DNA of 64,000 nucleotides from Acidovorax sp. RAC01 (lineage in GTDB: Bacteria > Pseudomonadota > Gammaproteobacteria > Burkholderiales > Burkholderiaceae_C): contig NZ_CP016447.1 in assembly GCF_001714725.1 (NCBI RefSeq), positions 3,281,501 through 3,345,500 on the forward strand. The letters are read 5' to 3'. The notes beneath the pieces were generated by a model. That model had not been told where the DNA came from and did not search any database. It worked only from the letters and a program-made list of their open reading frames with translations. Of the stretch, positions 58,213 to 64,000 are shown piece after piece. Both the position numbers and the translations under genes were made by a program. Position 1 is the stretch's first letter; the number at the start of each line of letters is the position of its first letter.

Positions 58213-60819
58213 TCAATCGCTCAGCGCACTCAGCAGTTCTGTCTCGATCTGGATCTGGCGCGCGTTGTTCTGCAGCTCGGGGCCCTGGATCAGGAAGGTG
58301 TCTTCCACCCGCTCGCCCAGCGTGCTGACCTTGGCCAGCTGCACGCTCAGCTGGTGCTGCGCGAGGATGCGGGCCACCAGGTAAAGCAAACCAGCGCGGT
58401 CGCTGGCCGAGATGCCCAGCAGCCAGCGCTGCGCCTTCTCGTCAGGCCGCAGCGTCACGCGCGGCGCCACCGGAAAGCTCTTGACGCGCCGCGACACGCG
58501 CTTGCGTGCCGGCTCGGGCAGCGCACCGCCTTCGACGATGGCGCGCACCAAGTCACTTTCGACCATGTGCGTCAGTTCGCGGTAGTGCCCTGGTTGCTCC
58601 GCGGCCGATGACGCCACCACCTGGAAGGTGTCGAGCGCATAGCCGTTGTTGGCGGTGTGCACCCGCGCATCCAGGATGCTGAAACCCGCCCGGTCGAAGT
58701 AACCGCAGATGCGCGCAAACAGGTCGGCCTGGTCGGCGGCGTACACCATCACCTGCAACCCGTCGCCCGCGAGTGACTGACGTGCGCGCACCACCGGTTT
58801 GAGCGTGCCCACATGGCGCGACAGGTGGCGCGTGTGCCAGGCAATGTCGGCCGCCTCGTGGCGCATGAAATAGCTCACATCCAGCGTGGCCCACAGCGCC
58901 TTGTGGGCGTCTGCGGGCAGGGCACTCAGCGCCAGCAGCACCAGGGCTTCGCGCTTGCGACCTTCGATCTCGGCGGCGGCATCCGGCGCGCGGCCGCCCA
59001 GGGTACGCAGCGTGGCGCGGTACAGGTCTTCCAGCAGCTTGCCCTTCCACGCGTTCCACACCTTGGGGCTGGTGCCGCGGATGTCGGCCACCGTCAGCAG
59101 GTACAGCGCCGTGAGATAGCGCTCGTTGCCCACGCGTGCGGCAAAGGCGGCGATCACGTCGGGATCGCTCAGGTCTTCCTTCTGGGCAATGCGGCTCATC
59201 GTCAGGTGTTCGGTCACCATGAACTCGATCAGTTTGGCGTCCTCGCGGTCCACGCCGTGCTGGCGGCAGAATTGGCGCACTTCCACCGCGCCGATCTGCG
59301 AGTGGTCGCCGCCACGGCCCTTGCCGATATCGTGGAACAGCGCCGCGATGTACAAAATCCACGGCTTGTCCCAGCCGCCCGCCAGCTGTGAGCAAAAGGG
59401 GTATTCATGCGCATGCTCTGCCATGAAGAACCGCCGCACGTTACGCAGCACCATCAGGATGTGCTGGTCCACCGTGTACACATGGAACAGGTCGTGCTGC
59501 ATCTGCCCGACGATGCGGCGAAACGGCCACAGGTAGCGGCCCAGCACCGAGGTCTGGTTCATCAGCCGCATGGCGTGCGTGATGCCTGCGGGCTGCTGCA
59601 GGATGCGCATGAATGCCGCGCGGTTGGCGGGGTCGCGGCGGAATCTGGCGTCCATCACGCCCCGGGCGTTGTACAGCGCCCGCAAGGTGCGGGCCGACAG
59701 GTCCTTGAGGCCCACCGTGGTCTGGTAGAGCAAAAAGGTTTCGAGGATGGCGTGCGGGTCGCGCACGTACAGGTCGTCGCTGGCCACTTCGATGAGGCCG
59801 GCCTTCTCGAAGAAGCGCTCGTTGATCGGGCGCGGCTCGTGGGTCGATGGATTCAGGTGCTCTTCGATGTTGAGCAGCAGGATCTGGCTGAGTTGCGAGA
59901 CCGCCTTGGCGGCCCAGTAGTAGCGGCGCATCAGGCTTTCGCTGGCGCGCATGGGCAGACGCACGCCGTCGGGCGACAGCGAGCGGTAGCCAAAGGATTC
60001 GGCCACGGCCGTCTGCAGGTCGAACACCAGCCGGTCTTCGTGCCGGCCTGCCGCGGCGTGCAGGCGGGCGCGGATCAGGCACAGCAGCGCCTCGTTGCGC
60101 TCGATCTGGCGCACCTCGAAGGCGGTGGCCATGCCGCTGGCCGCCAGCTCGCGCCAGTTGCTGCCCAGGCCTGCGGCGCTGGCTACCCACAGAATCATCT
60201 GCAGGTCGCGCAGGCCGCCGGGCGATTCCTTGCAGTTGGGCTCCAGCGAATACGGCGTGTTCTCGTACTTGTTGTGGCGCTGGCGCATCTCCAGCGTCTT
60301 GGCCACCAGAAAGGCATGCGGGTCGAGCTGGGCGCGGTAGCGCTCCTGGAACTGCGCAAACAGCGCAGCATCACCGCAGACCAGGCGTGCCTCCAGCATC
60401 GATGTCTGCACCGTCACGTCGCCCGCGGCTTCAGCCATGCATTCGGCCACGGTGCGCACGCTGGAGCCAATCTCCAGTCCTGCATCCCAGCAGCTGCCGA
60501 TGAACTTCTCAAGTTGCGCGCGCAGCACGCCGCAATCGTCGGCACACCGCGTGTCGGGCATCAGCAGCAGCACGTCGACGTCGGAATAGGGAAACAGCTG
60601 GTCGCGCCCGAAGCCGCCCACGGCCACCAGCGCCAGGTCGGATGGCAGCTCGGCGCGGCGCCACAGCGTGCACAGCAGGCTGCCCGCCAGGGCCGAGAGG
60701 CGGCGCAGCGCCGTGCGGATGCCGCGTGCCGATGCACCGGTGGCCTGCATGTCGGCCAGCAGGGCTGCCTTGTCGCGGCGGTAGGCGTCACGCAGCGCGT
60801 GGAGGTCGGTCATGGTCAT
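58213..60819 (-). CDS. glnD: [Protein-PII] uridylyltransferase/uridylyl-removing enzyme GlnD
   Basis: GlnD is the glutamine sensor of nitrogen control: it uridylylates PII at Tyr51 when glutamine is low and removes UMP when it is high. The product is 868 residues. The nucleotidyltransferase motif [19 protein letters not shown] is at about 68-86. The HD (uridylyl-removing) domain has [17 protein letters not shown] in mid-protein. Two ACT domains fill the last about 190 residues ([40 protein letters not shown]). Its substrate gene glnB is at 39792. ATG 60813 is an alternative start. Confidence 0.97.
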   Translation of the reverse strand: MTMTDLHALRDAYRRDKAALLADMQATGASARGIRTALRRLSALAGSLLCTLWRRAELPSDLALVAVGGFGRDQLFPYSDVDVLLLMPDTRCADDCGVLRAQLEKFIGSCWDAGLEIGSSVRTVAECMAEAAGDVTVQTSMLEARLVCGDAALFAQFQERYRAQLDPHAFLVAKTLEMRQRHNKYENTPYSLEPNCKESPGGLRDLQMILWVASAAGLGSNWRELAASGMATAFEVRQIERNEALLCLIRARLHAAAGRHEDRLVFDLQTAVAESFGYRSLSPDGVRLPMRASESLMRRYYWAAKAVSQLSQILLLNIEEHLNPSTHEPRPINERFFEKAGLIEVASDDLYVRDPHAILETFLLYQTTVGLKDLSARTLRALYNARGVMDARFRRDPANRAAFMRILQQPAGITHAMRLMNQTSVLGRYLWPFRRIVGQMQHDLFHVYTVDQHILMVLRNVRRFFMAEHAHEYPFCSQLAGGWDKPWILYIAALFHDIGKGRGGDHSQIGAVEVRQFCRQHGVDREDAKLIEFMVTEHLTMSRIAQKEDLSDPDVIAAFAARVGNERYLTALYLLTVADIRGTSPKVWNAWKGKLLEDLYRATLRTLGGRAPDAAAEIEGRKREALVLLALSALPADAHKALWATLDVSYFMRHEAADIAWHTRHLSRHVGTLKPVVRARQSLAGDGLQVMVYAADQADLFARICGYFDRAGFSILDARVHTANNGYALDTFQVVASSAAEQPGHYRELTHMVESDLVRAIVEGGALPEPARKRVSRRVKSFPVAPRVTLRPDEKAQRWLLGISASDRAGLLYLVARILAQHQLSVQLAKVSTLGERVEDTFLIQGPELQNNARQIQIETELLSALSD

Positions 60820-60959
60820 GGGGCGCTCGGTGGCATCAAAAGGGCTGTGGGGCCATCACACAGGCCCGGCCGGATGCAGCAAGAGTGGTGCCAACCCCTG
60901 TGCGGGCTGGGGCGGCGCAGTGCATGCATGGGCCTGTGTGCCTGCCTGCGCCGTGCCCG

Positions 60960-61775
60960 TCAGGTGGCGGTGGCGGTCACAAATGCGGGCAGCGCGGGCG
61001 AGCCGGCCGACAGTGTCATCACCTCGTAGCCGGTCTGCGTGACCAGCACGGTGTGCTCCCACTGCGCCGACAGGCTGTGATCCTTCGTGACGATGGTCCA
61101 GCCGTCGTTGCCAAACTCCTTCACCTCGCGCCGGCCGGCGTTGATCATGGGCTCGATGGTGAAGACCATGCCGGGCACCAGCTCTTCGAGCGTGCCGGGG
61201 CGGCCGTAGTGCAGCACCTGGGGTTCTTCGTGGAACTTCTGGCCGATGCCGTGGCCGCAGAACTCGCGCACGATAGAAAAACCGTGGCCTTCGGCAAACT
61301 TCTGGATCGCGTGGCCGATGTCGCCCAGCCGCGCGCCGGGTTTGACCTGCAAGATGCCATGCCACATGGCTTCAAACGTGATGGCCGACAGGCGCTTGGC
61401 GGCAATCGAGCATTCGCCGATCAGGTACATGCGGCTGTTGTCGCCGTACCAGCCGTCCTTGGTGATCACGGTCACGTCCACATTCACGATGTCGCCCTTT
61501 TTCAGGGGCTTGTCGTTGGGAATGCCGTGGCAGACCACGTGGTTGACCGAGGTACACAGTGACGCAGGGTAGGGCGGGTAGCCAGGCGGCTGGTAGCCCA
61601 CCGTGGCGGAGATGGTGCCCTGCCGGGCCATGCACTCGGCGCCCAGGCGGTCGATTTCCTTGGTGGTGATGCCGGGCTTGATGTGTGGCGCAATGTAGTC
61701 CAGCACTTCCGAGGCAAGGCGGCAGGCAACGCGCATGCCCTCGATGTCCTCGGCGGTTTTGATGGTGATGCTCAT
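60960..61775 (-). CDS. map: Methionine aminopeptidase, type I
   Basis: It removes the initiator Met after deformylation. The product is 271 residues from ATG 61775; the frame extends 63 codons upstream but the family start MSITIKTAEDIEGMRVACRL fixes it. The five metal ligands are visible as Asp in VNVDVTVI, Asp in YGDNSRMY, His in CGHGIGQKFHEEPQ, Glu in FTIEPMIN and Glu in QWEHTVLV. It lies upstream of glnD on the same strand, 140 bases apart, and diverges from purL. Confidence 0.96.
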   Translation of the reverse strand: MSITIKTAEDIEGMRVACRLASEVLDYIAPHIKPGITTKEIDRLGAECMARQGTISATVGYQPPGYPPYPASLCTSVNHVVCHGIPNDKPLKKGDIVNVDVTVITKDGWYGDNSRMYLIGECSIAAKRLSAITFEAMWHGILQVKPGARLGDIGHAIQKFAEGHGFSIVREFCGHGIGQKFHEEPQVLHYGRPGTLEELVPGMVFTIEPMINAGRREVKEFGNDGWTIVTKDHSLSAQWEHTVLVTQTGYEVMTLSAGSPALPAFVTATAT

Positions 61776-61929
61776 GGTGGTAATTATCCCATCGGGCCTT
61801 GACCTGCGTCGGGTCCGGGCCGGGAGGCCGTGCCCGCCCGGTAAAATGGCGGGCTGATTTCCCACGCATCCGTCCCGGTGCCGCGTGGATGCCTCCTCCG
61901 TACCCCTCACTCTCCACCAGGCCGCTACC

Positions 61930-64000
61930 GTGACCTTGCACATGACCACGCTGGAGGGCGGCAACGCTCTCAGCTCCTTTCGCGCCCAGCACCTCCAGCC
62001 TGCCCTTGAGGCGATTCATCCCAAGATCACCGGCATTGCAGCGCGCTTTGTGCACTTGGTCGCCACCGATGTGGCCCCTTCGGCCGACGAACGTGGCCGC
62101 CTGGAAGCCCTGCTCACGTATGGCGACCCCTACGCCGGCCCGCAAGATGGCGCCGCGCTGCTGGTCACGCCCCGCCTGGGCACGCTGTCGCCCTGGGCCT
62201 CCAAGGCCACGGACATTGCGCGCAACTGCGGGATCGCCATCCGCAGGGTGGAGCGCATTACCGAGTACCGCATCAGCCTCAAATCGAGCCTGCTGGGCAA
62301 GACGCCCGAGCTGACCGCCGAGCAATGGGGCCAAGTGGCCGCTCTGCTGCACGACCGCATGACCGAATCGGTGGTGGCAGACCGCAGCGGGGCCGCCGCC
62401 CTGTTCACCGAACTGCAGCCCGCCGCCATGGAGCATGTGGATGTGTTGACCGGTGGCCGCGCAGCACTGGAGGCCGCCAACACCCGCTTCGGCCTGGCCC
62501 TGGCCGACGATGAAATCGACTACCTCGTGACCGCCTTCACGGGCCTCAAGCGCAACCCCACCGACGTGGAACTGATGATGTTCGCGCAGGCCAACAGTGA
62601 GCACTGCCGCCACAAGATCTTCAACGCGCAGTTCACCATCGACGGCGTGGCGCAGGACAAGAGCCTGTTCGGCATGATCCGCAACACCCACCAGCTGGCA
62701 CCTCAGCACACGGTGATTGCGTATTCGGACAACGCCTCGGTCATGGAAGGCCACCAGGTCGAGCGTTTTGTGGCCAAAATGGGCTCTAGCGCTGATCCAT
62801 CAAGTGCTAATAGCTATCAAAAGAGTAGCGTCACCCAGCATGTGCTGATGAAGGTGGAAACGCACAACCACCCCACGGCCATCTCGCCGTTCCCGGGCGC
62901 ATCGACCGGCGCAGGCGGTGAGATCCGCGACGAAGGCGCCACGGGCCGGGGCTCCAAGCCCAAGGCGGGCCTCACGGGTTTCACCGTGTCCAAGCTCTGG
63001 GGCAGCACCGTGGGCAAGCCTGAGCACATTGCCAGCCCGCTGCAGATCATGGTCGAAGGCCCTCTGGGCGGCGCGGCGTTCAACAACGAGTTCGGTCGCC
63101 CCAACCTCAATGGTTACTTCCGCGAGTACGAGCAGAACGTCGGCGGTGTGCAGCGTGGCTACCACAAGCCCATCATGATCGCGGGCGGCGTGGGCGTGAT
63201 CGATGCAGAGCTGACGAAAAAGATCGAATTCCCCGCAGGTTCGCTGCTGATCCAGCTGGGCGGCCCTGGCATGCGCATCGGCATGGGCGGCAGCGCCGCC
63301 AGCTCCATGGCCACCGGCACCAATGCGGCCGAGCTGGACTTTGACTCGGTGCAGCGCGGCAACCCCGAGATCGAGCGCCGTGCGCAAGAGGTCATCAACC
63401 ACTGCTGGGCGCAGGGCACGGCCAACCCCATCCTCGCCATCCATGACGTGGGCGCGGGTGGATTGTCGAACGCCTTCCCCGAGCTGACCAACGATGCAGG
63501 CCGTGGCGCACGCTTTGATTTGCGCGCCGTGCAGCTGGAAGAGTCGGGCATGAGCCCGAAGGAAATCTGGTCCAACGAATCGCAAGAGCGCTACGTGCTG
63601 GCGATTGCTCCTGAATCGCTGGAACAGTTCAAGGCCTTCTGCGAGCGCGAGCGCTGCCCGTTTGCCGTGATCGGCACCGCCACAGAAGAGCGCCAGCTGG
63701 TGCTGCACGACCCCGCCGCCACGGCCGACGACCAGAAGCTGCCCGTGGACATGCCGATGAACGTGCTGCTGGGCAAGCCGCCCAAGATGCACCGCGATGT
63801 TAAGACCGTGGTGCGCGAATTCGCGCCGATGGACTTGACCGGCGTGCCGCTGCAAAAGGCCGTGATCGACGTGCTGGCCCACCCTACGGTGGCGTCCAAG
63901 CGCTTCCTCATCACCATTGGCGACCGCACGGTGGGGGGCCTGTCGCACCGCGACCAGATGGTCGGCCCCTGGCAGGTGCCCGTGGCCGATTGCGCCGTGA
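61930..64000 (+). CDS. purL: Phosphoribosylformylglycinamidine synthase (3' partial)
   Basis: PurL converts FGAR and glutamine to FGAM in purine synthesis. The frame is open to the last base; about 690 of about 1,330 residues are in the window. Either GTG 61930 or ATG 61942 starts it. Visible are the PurS-like N-terminal domain ([20 protein letters not shown]) and the linker. The first synthase domain follows, with [47 protein letters not shown] and [16 protein letters not shown] dispersed repeat inserts about 15 residues after VAKMG without breaking the frame. The glutaminase domain lies beyond the window. Confidence 0.96.
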   Translation, partial: MTLHMTTLEGGNALSSFRAQHLQPALEAIHPKITGIAARFVHLVATDVAPSADERGRLEALLTYGDPYAGPQDGAALLVTPRLGTLSPWASKATDIARNCGIAIRRVERITEYRISLKSSLLGKTPELTAEQWGQVAALLHDRMTESVVADRSGAAALFTELQPAAMEHVDVLTGGRAALEAANTRFGLALADDEIDYLVTAFTGLKRNPTDVELMMFAQANSEHCRHKIFNAQFTIDGVAQDKSLFGMIRNTHQLAPQHTVIAYSDNASVMEGHQVERFVAKMGSSADPSSANSYQKSSVTQHVLMKVETHNHPTAISPFPGASTGAGGEIRDEGATGRGSKPKAGLTGFTVSKLWGSTVGKPEHIASPLQIMVEGPLGGAAFNNEFGRPNLNGYFREYEQNVGGVQRGYHKPIMIAGGVGVIDAELTKKIEFPAGSLLIQLGGPGMRIGMGGSAASSMATGTNAAELDFDSVQRGNPEIERRAQEVINHCWAQGTANPILAIHDVGAGGLSNAFPELTNDAGRGARFDLRAVQLEESGMSPKEIWSNESQERYVLAIAPESLEQFKAFCERERCPFAVIGTATEERQLVLHDPAATADDQKLPVDMPMNVLLGKPPKMHRDVKTVVREFAPMDLTGVPLQKAVIDVLAHPTVASKRFLITIGDRTVGGLSHRDQMVGPWQVPVADCAV
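62781..62831. repeat. Dispersed palindromic repeat, copy inside purL
   Basis: AGCGCT-GATCCATCA-AGTGCT, then GCTATCAAAAGAGTAGC. It is in frame and encodes [15 protein letters not shown] just before the conserved MKVETHNHP motif. Confidence 0.72.

Overview
The window looks like chromosome from a high-GC betaproteobacterium of the Comamonadaceae, Acidovorax-like. The grounds are the gene order ilvB-ilvN-ilvC-pssA-leuA, the sigma/DUF3619/DUF3106/RDD block, the bpt-aat pair, and a short AT-rich palindromic repeat (AGCGCTTG...CAAGCGCT followed by GCTAT...ATAGC) scattered through genes and gaps. This is judged by eye; no search was run. Both edges cut genes: an RND efflux permease lacks its N-terminus at base 1, and purL runs off base 64000.

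Layout. 1-3000: end of an RND permease and its terminator. 3073-6305: a compact chromosomal integron. It has an IntI-type integrase on the minus strand, a LexA-type box over its promoter and start codon, and an attI site with two 14-base direct repeats 19 bases apart and an internal 20-codon ORF behind a strong Shine-Dalgarno. Four ORF-bearing cassettes on the plus strand follow: a GNAT acetyltransferase, two small membrane proteins and one exported protein. Each is closed by an attC, and a decayed last attC ends the array. 6368-11324: a thioredoxin and a molybdenum-cofactor block (moeA, GNAT, mobA, moaA) headed by a BLUF blue-light sensor. 11490-17618: an SDR, a DUF2889 protein, an aldehyde dehydrogenase, a Crp/Fnr regulator facing an Mpo1-like gene, and a metal-hydrolase-like gene facing a TetR regulator with a palindromic site between them. 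17705-23202: a signalling operon (HD-GYP response regulator, exported histidine phosphatase, hybrid kinase with Hpt). 23345-27907: a cytochrome b, diheme cytochrome c and SHP-type cytochrome c operon, divergent from a PepSY protein and a PhoP/PhoQ-like two-component pair. 27950-30829: hppA and ppa, both acting on pyrophosphate, back to back. 31076-36390: two chemoreceptors with CheR-docking tails, a glycine-zipper protein and an alpha/beta hydrolase. 36488-40130: an acyltransferase-like gene disrupted by an 87-bp tandem repeat, then nadE-glnB. 40152-45832: an ArsR regulator, a DUF4166 protein, a membrane protein, LOG, dgkA, RDD, DUF3106, DUF3619 and a sigma factor. 46126-52420: branched-chain amino-acid genes, with leuA preceded by a leucine-rich leader peptide and an intrinsic terminator. 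52536-57960: a PBP7-like protein, IclR, bpt-aat, two tandem tRNA-Asn genes, DUF454 and peptide deformylase. 58213-64000: glnD, map and purL.

Functional links. glnD modifies the PII protein encoded by glnB, which sits beside nadE. ppa and hppA dispose of the same metabolite, one by hydrolysis and one by hydrolysis coupled to proton pumping. The integron is the main accessory region: its cassettes differ from the core genes in base composition and mostly have no recognisable function.
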